Shown here in pieces: positions 8,733-18,236 of a stretch of DNA of 56,240 nucleotides. The notes beneath the pieces were generated by a model. That model saw only the letters and a program-made list of their open reading frames with translations. It was not told the origin of the DNA and searched no databases. The stretch is from an uncultured Eubacterium sp. Lineage in GTDB: Bacteria; Bacillota; Clostridia; Lachnospirales; Lachnospiraceae. The position numbers and the translations under genes were made by a program. The stretch lies in contig CAJTZN010000018.1 in NCBI GenBank assembly GCA_910584065.1, positions 6,723 through 62,962 of the forward strand, read 5' to 3'. Positions within the stretch are counted from its first letter, which is position 1. Every line of letters starts with the position of its first letter.

Positions 8733-10991
8733 TTATTTGTAATCATATTCCAAAACAACGACGGAAAGCGGTGGGAGATAGCATTCGATCTCATACCCGG
8801 TATCCGCTGATTTTTTCTTGTTCCTGTTCTTCTTTCCAGTTCCTTTTTTCTTTGCGGAAATTGGTTCGGCGTTGATTCGGCCCTGCCCGCCGTATTTCAC
8901 ATCATCGGAGTTCAGGATTTCCCTATATTTTCCCCCGCACGGTGCCTTTACCCGGTATTTTTCGTGGGCTACCGGCGTGAAGTTCAGGATGAACAAGAGC
9001 TGTTTTGTCCTCGTTTTTCCCCTGCGGACGAACGCGACTGTGCTCGTCTCCGGCCGGGAGCAATCCATCCACTCAAAACCGATGACATCGCTGTCATTGT
9101 AGTAGAGGGCGCTGTGCTCCAGATACAAGTGGTTAAAGTCCTTGATGAAGCGGTGGATGCCCTGGTGCGGCGCTTCATTAAGCAGATACCAGTCCAGGCT
9201 GCGCATCTCGCTCCACTCGCGCTGCTGGGCAAATTCCTGTCCCATGAAGAGGAGTTTCTTTCCAGGATGGCCGTACATAAAGCCGAATGCCGCCTTGAGC
9301 GCCGCGTATTTATCGCCGGTCAGTCCCGGCATTTTGTTTAGCAGGGAACATTTCCCGTGAACGACTTCGTCGTGCGAGAGCACGAGGATATATTTTTCGC
9401 TCAGGTGGTAATGCAGGCTGAAACAAAGCTGGTCGTGATGAAATTGTTTAAAGTAGGGATCTAACTTCATGTATTCCAAAAAGTCGTTCATCCAGCCCAT
9501 ATTCCACTTAAAGGAAAATCCGAGGCCGCCGTCTTTTACTCGTTTGGTCACATCGGGCCACGCCGTGGATTCTTCCGCAATGATATAGGCGTCCGGGTGT
9601 GACTGTTCCATCACGTTGTTTAAGTGGCGCAGAAATTCTACCGCCTCATAATGTTCATTACCGCCGTCCTTATTTGGGAGCCAGTCCCCGTCCTGCTTTC
9701 CATAGTCCAGATATAGCATCGAGGCAACGGCATCGACACGAAGTCCGTCGATATGGAATTTTTCGATCCAGAACAGCGCGTTGGCAACGAGGAAGTTTTG
9801 TACTTCCAGCCTGCCGTAATTAAAAATGTAAGTTCCCCAGTCAGGATGTTCCCCGCGGCGGCGGTCCGGGTGCTCATAAACGGCTTTTCCGTCAAAATTC
9901 CCCAGACAATGCGCGTCTTTAGGGAAATGCGCTGGTACCCAGTCGAGAATGACTTCAATGCCCCGTTTGTGCATTTCATCGACAAAATACATAAAATCGT
10001 GCGGCGTCCCATAGCGGCTCGTCGGCGCGTAATAGCAGCCGACCTGATATCCCCAGGAGCCGTCAAACGGGTATTCGGAAATGCCCATCAATTCAATGTG
10101 CGTATATCCCATTTCCACTACATAATCGCCGAGCATACCTGCCAGTTCGCGGTAGGAGTAGAAACCGTTATCATCGTCTTCGACCCGTTTTTTCCATGAA
10201 CCGAGGTGGACTTCATAGATGGACATCGGATTCCGTTCCCGGACTTCGCGCGTTTTTGTGCTGTGCTCTTTCATGTATTCCGTATCGTTCCATTCGTAGC
10301 CCTCGAGAGATGTTACGACGGAGGCGTTTCCCGGACGGAGTTCTGCGTAATTTCCATAGGGGTCGGTTTTATAGATCAGTTCCTTGCTGCGGGTGGTGAT
10401 CTGGTATTTGTAGACGCTTCCTTCTGTAACGCCTGGCACGAACAGTTCATAAACGCCGGTCGGCCCTAAGAGCCGCATCGTGTGGAGCCGTCCGTCCCAC
10501 ATGTTAAAGCTGCCGACGACGCTGACGCTTCTGGCGTCCGGCGCCCATACGGTAAACCGCGTGCCGGTCACGCCATCGATCGTTTCCACATGTGCGCCCA
10601 TTTTTTCAAAAATCTTGTAATGTTTGCCCTCTCCGAAAATATAGCAGTCAAAATCGGAAGTCTGGGGTTCAAACCGGTAAGGGTCAGCGGTCTCGATCAC
10701 ATCCTCCGGTGCGTACTGGATCCTGACGCGGTAATCTTTGAGCTGTTTGGTCTTTTTTTTGATTTCCAGTCCGAACAATCCCAGTTCATGATCCAGTTCT
10801 TCCATTTCGTAAGCGATGTCCCCGTCAACATTTGTGATCCATACGATCTGGGCCTCCGGTCGCCTTACCACAAAAAACTGTGTATCAAGATACATGTGGA
10901 CGCCGAGCAGATCCTGGGGGGCGTTTAGCACGCCCTCCTCCATTTCTTCGATCAGCGCCGGGTTCATCCACTCTTTTAAAAGTTCGTTCAT
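8733..10991 (-). CDS. glgB: 1,4-alpha-glucan branching enzyme
   Basis: This 752-residue GH13 branching enzyme makes alpha-1,6 branches in glycogen. An N-terminal domain is followed by a CBM48-like domain (TRFTVWAPDARSVSVVGSFN, about 144-163) and the catalytic barrel. The catalytic residues are the nucleophile Asp420 in DGLRVDAVASML, the acid Glu473 in IIAEEST, and His540-Asp541 in VLSHDEVVHG. A short Lys-rich insert (KKKGTGKKNRNKKK) interrupts the C-terminal beta domain near the end and looks like a lineage-specific loop. It starts after AAAGGAG, 18 bases behind the phosphoglucomutase gene, and the two are very likely co-transcribed. Confidence 0.97.
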   Translation of the reverse strand: MNELLKEWMNPALIEEMEEGVLNAPQDLLGVHMYLDTQFFVVRRPEAQIVWITNVDGDIAYEMEELDHELGLFGLEIKKKTKQLKDYRVRIQYAPEDVIETADPYRFEPQTSDFDCYIFGEGKHYKIFEKMGAHVETIDGVTGTRFTVWAPDARSVSVVGSFNMWDGRLHTMRLLGPTGVYELFVPGVTEGSVYKYQITTRSKELIYKTDPYGNYAELRPGNASVVTSLEGYEWNDTEYMKEHSTKTREVRERNPMSIYEVHLGSWKKRVEDDDNGFYSYRELAGMLGDYVVEMGYTHIELMGISEYPFDGSWGYQVGCYYAPTSRYGTPHDFMYFVDEMHKRGIEVILDWVPAHFPKDAHCLGNFDGKAVYEHPDRRRGEHPDWGTYIFNYGRLEVQNFLVANALFWIEKFHIDGLRVDAVASMLYLDYGKQDGDWLPNKDGGNEHYEAVEFLRHLNNVMEQSHPDAYIIAEESTAWPDVTKRVKDGGLGFSFKWNMGWMNDFLEYMKLDPYFKQFHHDQLCFSLHYHLSEKYILVLSHDEVVHGKCSLLNKMPGLTGDKYAALKAAFGFMYGHPGKKLLFMGQEFAQQREWSEMRSLDWYLLNEAPHQGIHRFIKDFNHLYLEHSALYYNDSDVIGFEWMDCSRPETSTVAFVRRGKTRTKQLLFILNFTPVAHEKYRVKAPCGGKYREILNSDDVKYGGQGRINAEPISAKKKGTGKKNRNKKKSADTGYEIECYLPPLSVVVLEYDYK

Positions 10992-11009
10992 TTCTTTTAT
11001 ACTCCTTTG

Positions 11010-12740
11010 TCAGTCTGCGAAAAGGTCTTTTACAACAGCAGCAAGCTCGGATGACTTTTTGTCCGCATCTTCCATGCTGTCACCGACTACGCCGAAATAG
11101 ATCTTGATCTTTGGCTCGGTTCCCGAAGGGCGAACACAGAGCCAGGAATCCGAGGTGAGTTCAAAGTACAGGACATTGGACGTGGGAAGTCCGGTCTTTC
11201 GTTCCTCGCCGGTGCGCAGATCCTTTATCACGTCTTTTTCATAATCCCTCATAGCGGTTACTTCATAATTTCCAAACGCTTTCGGTGGATTTTCCCGCAG
11301 TCCGTCCATCGTGGATTTGATCTTTGCCAGTCCCTCGATCCCTTTGTGCGTGATGGAAACGACTTCGTCTTTATAGTAACCGTATTTCTCATACATTTCG
11401 ATCATCGCGTCCCACAGCGTCTTGCCGCGCTTTTTGTAATAGGCGGCAGCTTCGCACAGTGCCATGGAAGCCACGATACCGTCCTTGTCCCTGGCATGGG
11501 TTCCGATCAGGCAGCCGTAACTTTCCTCAAATCCAAATAAATACTCACCTTTTCCGGTCTTTTCGGTTTTTAATATTTCCCTGCCGATCCACTTAAAACC
11601 GGTGAGGCATTCCACGACGTCAATGTGATAATGGGCAGCGATCGCATCGACGAGATTGGTCGTCACGATCGTTTTTACGAGCATTCCGTCTTTGGGAAGT
11701 TCGCCTTTTAACGCCAAACGCTGTCCGATCTCATAATCAGCCAGGAAAGAGCCGGACATATTTCCCGTAAGACAGATGTAATCGCCCGATTTGCTGTCCT
11801 TTACATATACTCCGAGACGGTCGGCGTCCGGATCTGTCGCCAATACGAGGTCGGCGTCTTTTTCTTTTGCCAGTTTTAATGCGAGTTCAAACGCTTCTTT
11901 GGCTTCCGGATTCGGGTATCCTACAGTCGGAAATTCACCGTCCGGAAGTTCCTGCTCCGGTACGACAAATACATTGGTGAAACCGAGTTCCTTTAATACC
12001 CGGCGGACCGGAATATTTCCCGTGCCGTGGAGCGGCGTGTACACGATCCTCAGATCTTTTTCTACCTCTTTGATACAATTTGGATGCAGGACATTCTTTT
12101 TCAGTTCTTCCATGTAACGGTCGTCGATGGCCGCGCCGATCGTTTCATAGAGGCCGGCTTTTTCCGCGTCTTCCCGGCTCATCGTCTTTACGGTCGAATA
12201 GTCGGTGACGGCTTTTACTTCGTCCATGATCCCGGTGTCATTTGGCGGCGTGATCTGCGCCCCGTCCTCCCAGTAAACTTTGTAGCCGTTGTATTCCGGC
12301 GGGTTGTGGCTCGCCGTAATGTTAATGCCTGAGATGCAGCCGAGTTCGCGCACGGCGAACGAAAGCTCCGGGGTCGGGCGGAGACTCTCAAAAACATAAG
12401 CTTTGATGCCGTTCGCAGCGAGGCAGCAGGCCGCTTCATCCGCAAATTCAGGCGACATACGACGGGAATCATAGGCGATCGCCACTCCCTTTTTCTGCCC
12501 GGCCTGCTTGATTATGTAGTTAGCAAGCCCCTGTGTCGCTTTCCGCACCGTGTACATGTTCATGCGGTTTGTCCCGGCGCCGATGATCCCGCGTAAACCG
12601 GCTGTTCCGAATTCGAGGTCCGCGTAAAAGCGCTCTTTGATCTCCTGTTCATCCCCTTCAATGCTTTTCAGCTCCTTTTTCGTCTCCTCGTCGAAATAAG
12701 GGTTCTCAAGCCACTCCTTATAATTTTCCATGTAATCCAT
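11010..12740 (-). CDS. pgcA: Phosphoglucomutase / phospho-sugar mutase
   Basis: This 576-residue enzyme of the alpha-D-phosphohexomutase family interconverts glucose-1-phosphate and glucose-6-phosphate. The phosphoserine loop is TASHNP (Ser144), the metal loop DPDADRLG lies near residue 300, a sugar-binding GFEESYG follows, and the phosphate loop RPSGTEPKIKIYF sits near the C-terminus. The length matches the PgcA type of Firmicutes. Its place directly upstream of glgB fits glycogen synthesis or breakdown. The start follows AAAGGAGG. Confidence 0.93.
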   Translation of the reverse strand: MDYMENYKEWLENPYFDEETKKELKSIEGDEQEIKERFYADLEFGTAGLRGIIGAGTNRMNMYTVRKATQGLANYIIKQAGQKKGVAIAYDSRRMSPEFADEAACCLAANGIKAYVFESLRPTPELSFAVRELGCISGINITASHNPPEYNGYKVYWEDGAQITPPNDTGIMDEVKAVTDYSTVKTMSREDAEKAGLYETIGAAIDDRYMEELKKNVLHPNCIKEVEKDLRIVYTPLHGTGNIPVRRVLKELGFTNVFVVPEQELPDGEFPTVGYPNPEAKEAFELALKLAKEKDADLVLATDPDADRLGVYVKDSKSGDYICLTGNMSGSFLADYEIGQRLALKGELPKDGMLVKTIVTTNLVDAIAAHYHIDVVECLTGFKWIGREILKTEKTGKGEYLFGFEESYGCLIGTHARDKDGIVASMALCEAAAYYKKRGKTLWDAMIEMYEKYGYYKDEVVSITHKGIEGLAKIKSTMDGLRENPPKAFGNYEVTAMRDYEKDVIKDLRTGEERKTGLPTSNVLYFELTSDSWLCVRPSGTEPKIKIYFGVVGDSMEDADKKSSELAAVVKDLFAD

Positions 12741-12774
12741 TTTTGTTCCTCCTTTATTTTAAATTTGGTAATTT

Positions 12775-14082
12775 CTATCCTACAGCATAACTTTCTAAAT
12801 CCGGGAAGCTCCACGAGATGTCTTTGCTGTCATTTGCGGTTTTCATTGTATAGCTTTTGGTCGTCAGGCCGGACATGGAGAGCGTGATCGTGACAGTGCC
12901 GATCTTTTTCGGAAAACTGCAGGGCGCCACGCCTTTGTACGTGCCGTCCATATATACACTGGCTCCGATCGGCGCGCTGACGGTGATCGTATGCTGGTTG
13001 TCATATTGGTCGGATACCGACTGGTCGCGGTCGGAATCCTGCTTCGAAACGGTAGTATTGTCGGAATCGTCATCGACAGCCGTATTTTCGTCGGTCAGGC
13101 TGATCCGCACCGTAGGACCTGCCGACTGCACATCGACAACGCCGATGTACGGCGTATAACCTTCGAGAAGTACCCGGAGGGAATGTTTGCCATATTTTAG
13201 TGAAACGGGTTTCGAGTAATCCGTTAATGTTCCGTTCACGTACAGTTCCGCGCCGACGGGATCAATGTCAAAGACAACTTGTCCGGTATGCGGCGCCAGC
13301 GTCTTGAATTTTGACATATCTAATTTTAATTGCTGGTTCCTCTCGATCGTTACCGTGCTGCTTCCGGTATAGTCGCCATTTTTCATCGTTACTTCATAGG
13401 TGCCTTCAGGTACGGGGACGAGCATTTTTTCCGTGACAGGAACGATCATTACGCCGCCCACGGTCATCGTACCGCCGATAAAATCACTGTATTTCCTTGG
13501 CTTGAGATAACCGTGCCCTTTTGTGACAACGATGGAATAAGCCCTTCCCTTTACCCCGCGGAATGTCACTTCGTCGGTCGGCGAGATTTCCTGCACATGG
13601 ATTGGCACGCCGTTGGAAAATGCGGTAAATCCGCTGCCGTAGCGGTATTTCACCCCGTTTACTTCGAGATTTCCCGCATCCGGGTCCACGGACAGATCCG
13701 TAACTCTGTCATATTCTACAATGTCAGCGCTCAACTGTAATTTGGCAAGCCGCTTTGTGTCCGGATTCTGGTATACATCCACAACTTGTCCAATCTCAAG
13801 AGATTCCGACGAAATCTGCTTTCCATTTTTCGTCAAAATCTCTGTTCCGCCGCTGTATGCGCACACGGTCTCTTCCTCAAAGGAAGTGTTGTAAAAAGAA
13901 ATGCTCTTGTTCGCTATGTCTATATTTTTTATGACGCCTACGAAGTCGCGTCCCTTTTCATAAGTAAGGGAAGCGTTTGGGTTGTCTGTCGCAGTAGGCT
14001 GGCGGTTTTTTCTGCCGCATCCGCATAACAGGATACACACCGCAACAACGGCTACTGCCCATCTGGTAATCGTGTGATTCAT
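12775..14082 (-). CDS. Lipoprotein with two PEGA domains
   Basis: This 435-residue protein has a short lipoprotein signal ending in LLCGCGRK; the second Cys is the likely lipidated residue. Two PEGA-type beta domains are visible: GAELYVNGTLTDYSKPVSLKY (about 275-330), and GASVYMDGTYKGVAPCSFPK near the C-terminus, joined by an Asp/Ser-rich linker. PEGA domains occur in S-layer-like and surface-anchored proteins and bind wall or surface components. No enzyme motif is visible. It precedes pgcA by 34 bases and may share its transcript, although a functional link to glycogen is not evident. Confidence 0.8.
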   Translation of the reverse strand: MNHTITRWAVAVVAVCILLCGCGRKNRQPTATDNPNASLTYEKGRDFVGVIKNIDIANKSISFYNTSFEEETVCAYSGGTEILTKNGKQISSESLEIGQVVDVYQNPDTKRLAKLQLSADIVEYDRVTDLSVDPDAGNLEVNGVKYRYGSGFTAFSNGVPIHVQEISPTDEVTFRGVKGRAYSIVVTKGHGYLKPRKYSDFIGGTMTVGGVMIVPVTEKMLVPVPEGTYEVTMKNGDYTGSSTVTIERNQQLKLDMSKFKTLAPHTGQVVFDIDPVGAELYVNGTLTDYSKPVSLKYGKHSLRVLLEGYTPYIGVVDVQSAGPTVRISLTDENTAVDDDSDNTTVSKQDSDRDQSVSDQYDNQHTITVSAPIGASVYMDGTYKGVAPCSFPKKIGTVTITLSMSGLTTKSYTMKTANDSKDISWSFPDLESYAVG

Positions 14083-14150
14083 GCCGCACCTGCTTTACAA
14101 AAGATATTACTAGTAGTATAGCACGAAATCGTAAAAACTTCCACTTATTT

Positions 14151-15122
14151 CTAGCGCCCGTTCAAAAATTCTTCCCTTCGTTTTTCCAGGCTTCTTACGT
14201 CTTTTAATTTTTCCAGACTTTTCGCGGAAAGCCATGATTTCTTTTTGTTCATATAATGATTCATCAGTTTCCAGTATTTCTCCGGATAGGACAGTATGAT
14301 ATAGATCAGGTCAAGCTGTTCCCTGGAAAGCGTGTTTGCGCGGTCATATCCACCAAGCACCGCGTCTCCCGCCTGTCTGTTCCAACTGTTTTTTTCCAGT
14401 GTTTTCCGCATAAAATAAGTCAGATCCAAAAGCGGAATGCCATATCCGGTCTTTTCAAATCCAATGGTAGCCGTGCCGTTCCCTGTCATGATCAGGTTGT
14501 GGTAATTGTAATCTCCGTGGCATACGTCGCTGCACGGTCCGGCTATTTTCTGGTAATAGGAACATTGTTCCAGGCGGTCTGCCGCGTCGCACGCTTTTTC
14601 GTAGTATTCTCGAAAACAATTGATGGCATATATTTCGAACTCGCTTTTCCGTTTTTTATTTTTCATGTAAACATGAACCCGCTTCAATTCCCTGTTATGC
14701 CGGAGAAATTGCGGTAAAAGCCCGTTTTGCTCCCCCATTCCGGATCCGGGTAATGATAGGCCGCTCAGCGCTCCGTGAAGAGTGCCCAGGTTTTCTCCAG
14801 CCGCCAAAAGGCAGTTTTTGGATTTCAGGTCGCATTCATCCCCCGAGAACCAACGGTAGAGTACATATTTTTCACCTGTTTCCAGTTCTGTAACCGGTTC
14901 CCCGTCTTTATTTGGCACGACGTCATCGATCATGGAAAAGCCATGCTGGATCAAATGCTGTTTGACATGGTTTTCAATCTGAAAATGACTGCCTATGGTT
15001 TCATATTCCCTTAACAATTTGGGACCCGTATTTGTTTCTAAAACCCAGCCGCCACGGGAACGGTACCGTTTGTGAACGGTCAGGCCATATCTGGCGATCG
15101 CCGTTTCCTGTTTATCCTCCAC
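14151..15122 (-). CDS. CotS-family spore-coat protein (APH kinase fold)
   Basis: This 323-residue protein has the aminoglycoside-phosphotransferase/CotS fold. It has the N-lobe sequence VLYRWFSGDECDLK and the catalytic loop HGDYNYHN (202-209). The position that should hold the Mg-binding Asp of the next motif (normally I-D-F/W-E) reads TIGFEKTGYG, with Gly221 in place of Asp, so kinase activity is doubtful. Homologues sit in the coat of Bacillus and Clostridium spores, or act as coat-assembly kinases. The start is GTG at 15122 after AAGGAGGGG. It is evidence for a spore-forming host. Confidence 0.75.
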   Translation of the reverse strand: MEDKQETAIARYGLTVHKRYRSRGGWVLETNTGPKLLREYETIGSHFQIENHVKQHLIQHGFSMIDDVVPNKDGEPVTELETGEKYVLYRWFSGDECDLKSKNCLLAAGENLGTLHGALSGLSLPGSGMGEQNGLLPQFLRHNRELKRVHVYMKNKKRKSEFEIYAINCFREYYEKACDAADRLEQCSYYQKIAGPCSDVCHGDYNYHNLIMTGNGTATIGFEKTGYGIPLLDLTYFMRKTLEKNSWNRQAGDAVLGGYDRANTLSREQLDLIYIILSYPEKYWKLMNHYMNKKKSWLSAKSLEKLKDVRSLEKRREEFLNGR

Positions 15123-15179
15123 TTACACCCCTCCTTCATGCAATTACATTCTATGAAGGCCGGGGGGAAACTATGCCTG

Positions 15180-16187
15180 TCAGGCCTGTATTTTTGTATC
15201 CGCCACCGTTTTTAAGATCGTGAGGCCGATCGGCCCGAGTATGATGCCTCCGAGACCGAACAATTTTATGCCCACATAGACGGCGATCAGCACGTAGAGC
15301 GGCTTTAAGCCCATTTCTTTTCCCATCAGGCGCGGCTCCATGATCTCCCGCAGCAAAAGGGTGATGACATAGAGGGTGATCAGTACGGCTCCGTGGAAGA
15401 AATCTTTCTGTACGAGTTCGATCACGGCCCAGGGGATGAGTATACTGCCGCTCCCGAATATGGGAAAGGCGTCTACGATGCCGATCGTGATGCCGAGCAG
15501 GATGGCGTAAGGATTCCGGATGATGAGAAGTCCGGCCGCACTCACTGCCGAGACGAGGAAGATGATGATCCCCTGCGCTTTTAAGTAGGCAAACCCTGCG
15601 GTTTTTAACCGTTTGACATACGGCAGGAGGCTCCGGTATCTGAGCGGACTTTCCCGGTCAAACGAGATGAGGAGCGTGGCCATGATAAATACGATAAACC
15701 CGGCACCCCATTCTCCCAGCGTCACGAGCATTTTCGGGATGCACTCCGTAAGCCTTGGCAAATATACCTGGGAAATCCTTCCGTCCATATCGGACAGGCT
15801 GTTTTCCACCCAGACATAGGTGTCGCCAGAGTGGAGTCCCAGCAGATTATCCACTCCCCCGCAGGCGCGTTTACAAAAACGGGCGCATGTGCCCACGTGT
15901 GCCGGCGCATTTTTCAAAAATTCCGTCAACTGGCCGATACAGATATATCCGATGTAAAAGAGAAAGCTCCCGATCGCGCCGAGAAATAAAATGATGATCA
16001 GAAGGGAACAGATTTTTTCATTGATATGGCAGCTCTTATGTAGCTTCTGCACTACAGGCTGGGTAAGTTTGGCAAATACGAATGCAAAAACAAAGGGAAC
16101 TACCAGAGGAAGAAGAAAGTAAAAACTTACGTAAACAACCGCGGCAGTTCCTAATATGATAAGTACATTTTTCCATTTTTTGTTCAT
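15180..16187 (-). CDS. AI-2E/YtvI-like membrane protein
   Basis: The start is placed at ATG 16187 after AAAGGAG, giving 335 residues. It has the AI-2E transporter (PerM) family layout: two N-terminal helices, a soluble central part, and a C-terminal helix bundle. The family-type sequence GIVDAFPIFGSGSILIPWA is present, as is the Gly-rich end LGGIILGPIGL. YtvI-type members are sporulation membrane proteins, and others export small molecules. The neighbouring CotS-like gene slightly favours the sporulation role. The substrate is unknown. Confidence 0.8.
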   Translation of the reverse strand: MNKKWKNVLIILGTAAVVYVSFYFLLPLVVPFVFAFVFAKLTQPVVQKLHKSCHINEKICSLLIIILFLGAIGSFLFYIGYICIGQLTEFLKNAPAHVGTCARFCKRACGGVDNLLGLHSGDTYVWVENSLSDMDGRISQVYLPRLTECIPKMLVTLGEWGAGFIVFIMATLLISFDRESPLRYRSLLPYVKRLKTAGFAYLKAQGIIIFLVSAVSAAGLLIIRNPYAILLGITIGIVDAFPIFGSGSILIPWAVIELVQKDFFHGAVLITLYVITLLLREIMEPRLMGKEMGLKPLYVLIAVYVGIKLFGLGGIILGPIGLTILKTVADTKIQA

Positions 16188-16261
16188 CTTGTGTTTCTCC
16201 TTTCGCCGTTCGTTTGAGGTAGTTGCTGTCAAACTAGTATTGGCAAAAAGCGAGCACAATA

Positions 16262-16966
16262 TTACACATCCGGATCAATAAACCGATAACCGACCGCCCA
16301 GACGGTTTCGATATATTTCGGATTCTGCGTGTCTTTTTCTATTTTTTCCCTGATCTTTTTTATGTGTACGGTTACGGTGGCAATATCTGCCCCGATTGGG
16401 TTTAAGTCCCATACTTCCTGCAGCAGCTCCTCTTTCGAAAAGACATGGTTTGGATAGCTGGCGAGAAAATAAAGGAGGTCAAATTCCTTTGTCGTCAGGA
16501 ATTTTTCGACGTCATCCACAAAAACCCGCCGTGCTGTGCGGTCGATCTTGAGTCCGCCGATCACGATCACTTCATTTTTCGTCTGCGCGCTGCGGACTGT
16601 TAACTTTTGGTAACGTTCCAAATGTGCGCGTACCCTGGCCACGAGTTCGCCCGGGTCAAATGGTTTTGTCAAATAATCGTTTGCGCCAACTCCAAATCCC
16701 CGTATTTTGTCTACGACTTCCGTTTTCGAAGAGATCATGATAATGGGGATCTCTGATGTTTCCCGGATTCGTTTGCAAATTTCTACTCCGTCCAGTCCGG
16801 GGAGCATCAGATCTAAAATAATTAACTGATAATTTCCACTTAAAGCCTGCTGCAAACCACTATTTCCATTTGATTCAACGGTTACCTCAAACCCTGTCAA
16901 TTCAAGATAATTTTTTTCAAGCTCTGCAGTTGTAAGTTCGTCTTCTATTATTAGTATTTTATCCAT
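16262..16966 (-). CDS. OmpR-family response regulator (no adjacent kinase)
   Basis: This 234-residue protein has a receiver domain with phospho-acceptor Asp52 (LIILDLMLPG) and the conserved Lys in YLTKPF. A winged-helix DNA-binding domain follows (TTKEFDLLYFLASYPNHVFS..., ending VWAVGYRF). No histidine kinase gene lies on either side: the next gene downstream is the YtvI-like gene, and upstream lies the divergent DAHP synthase gene. The start follows AAGGAGATC. It may act with a distant kinase, or regulate the downstream membrane protein about 75 bases away. Confidence 0.93.
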   Translation of the reverse strand: MDKILIIEDELTTAELEKNYLELTGFEVTVESNGNSGLQQALSGNYQLIILDLMLPGLDGVEICKRIRETSEIPIIMISSKTEVVDKIRGFGVGANDYLTKPFDPGELVARVRAHLERYQKLTVRSAQTKNEVIVIGGLKIDRTARRVFVDDVEKFLTTKEFDLLYFLASYPNHVFSKEELLQEVWDLNPIGADIATVTVHIKKIREKIEKDTQNPKYIETVWAVGYRFIDPDV

Positions 16967-17102
16967 ATGTGATCTCCTTAATTGTGCAATTATCAGTGTT
17001 CGGTGTAAACCAGTACATTTGACATGTGTGCAAATTAGTATCGGTAATTACATTCTACCTCAATCTCTACTAAAAATGCAACCACTCTTTTTCATTTTTT
17101 TC

Positions 17103-17131
17103 TTGACACCATTGTATTTCAGTGCTAGATT
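17103..17131 (+). promoter_or_regulatory. Promoter of the DAHP synthase gene
   Basis: A perfect -35 TTGACA (17103-17108) and a -10 TAGATT (17126-17131) with a 17-base spacer lie 33 bases before the ATG at 17164. No attenuator or leader peptide is visible in the short leader. Confidence 0.7.
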
Positions 17132-17163
17132 TATATAGAAATGTGAAGGAGTGAGTATAAAAT

Positions 17164-18186
17164 ATGAAGATATTAAGAGACCTGCCAACACCGGAAGAAG
17201 TAAAAAAAGAATTTCCTATTTCGGAAAGAGCGAAGGAAATAAAAAAGAAAAAAGATCAGATCCTGAAAGATATCATTACCGGAAAAAGCGACTTGTTTGC
17301 CCTGATCATCGGTCCCTGTTCAGCGGATAATGAAGAGGCCCTGATCGACTATACTTCGCGCCTTGCGGCCATTCAGGAGAAGGTGTCCGATAAGATCTTT
17401 ATCGTGCCCCGCGTCTATACAAATAAGCCCCGCACGACGGGAAAAGGATATAAGGGAATGGCGAGCCAGCCGAATCCGGAACAGAAGGAAAATATGCTCG
17501 AAGGACTGCACTTGATCCGCAAAACGCATGTGGCGGTTGTGGAGCAGACCGGGATGGTGTGCGCGGATGAAATGCTCTATCCGGAAAATTACGCCTACTT
17601 GTCGGATGTTCTTTCCTATGTGGCGATCGGAGCCCGTTCTGTGGAAAATCAGCAGCATCGTCTGACGGCGAGCGGGATTGATGTTCCGTGCGGAATGAAG
17701 AACCCGACGAGCGGATATCTGACGGTTATGTTGAATTCAATCGAAGCCGCGCAGAGCAGCCATCATTTTATTTACCGGCAGCAGGAGGTAGAGACGGAGG
17801 GAAATCCTTATGCGCACGCGATTTTGCGCGGCAGCGTGAATAAGCACGGAAAAAGCCTTCCGAATTATCATTATGAGGAGCTGCTTCTCCTCCACGAGAT
17901 TTACAGTGAGCGGAATCTTGAAAATATGGCGGTGATCATTGATACGAACCACAACAATTCGGACAAGCACTTTAATGAGCAGATCCGCATTTCCAAAGAG
18001 GTTATGGAGAGCCGCCGGTTTTCCAAAGATATAGAATCAATGGTAAAGGGGCTTATGATCGAAAGTTATATCGAGGATGGTGCGCAGGCGATCGGTGAGC
18101 ACATTTATGGGAAGTCGATCACCGATCCGTGTCTCGGCTGGGAGAAAACGGAGAAACTCATTTTCCGCATCGCCGACCTGCTCTGA
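17164..18186 (+). CDS. aroF: 3-deoxy-7-phosphoheptulonate synthase (class I)
   Basis: This 340-residue DAHP synthase joins phosphoenolpyruvate and erythrose-4-phosphate in the first step of aromatic amino acid synthesis. Visible are the PEP-binding motifs KPRTTGKGYKGM and VGARSVENQQHRLTASG (here IGARSVENQQHR), GPCSADNEEA near the N-terminus, and IIDTNHNNSDKHF with metal-binding His. The length fits the AroF/G/H class (about 350). The choice between the F, G and H symbols cannot be made from sequence. It stands alone, with no other shikimate gene beside it. Confidence 0.92.
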   Translation: MKILRDLPTPEEVKKEFPISERAKEIKKKKDQILKDIITGKSDLFALIIGPCSADNEEALIDYTSRLAAIQEKVSDKIFIVPRVYTNKPRTTGKGYKGMASQPNPEQKENMLEGLHLIRKTHVAVVEQTGMVCADEMLYPENYAYLSDVLSYVAIGARSVENQQHRLTASGIDVPCGMKNPTSGYLTVMLNSIEAAQSSHHFIYRQQEVETEGNPYAHAILRGSVNKHGKSLPNYHYEELLLLHEIYSERNLENMAVIIDTNHNNSDKHFNEQIRISKEVMESRRFSKDIESMVKGLMIESYIEDGAQAIGEHIYGKSITDPCLGWEKTEKLIFRIADLL

Positions 18187-18236
18187 TGTATGACAGTGCG
18201 GGGCGCGAGAAGGAAATGTTATGAAGGAGGACCAAT

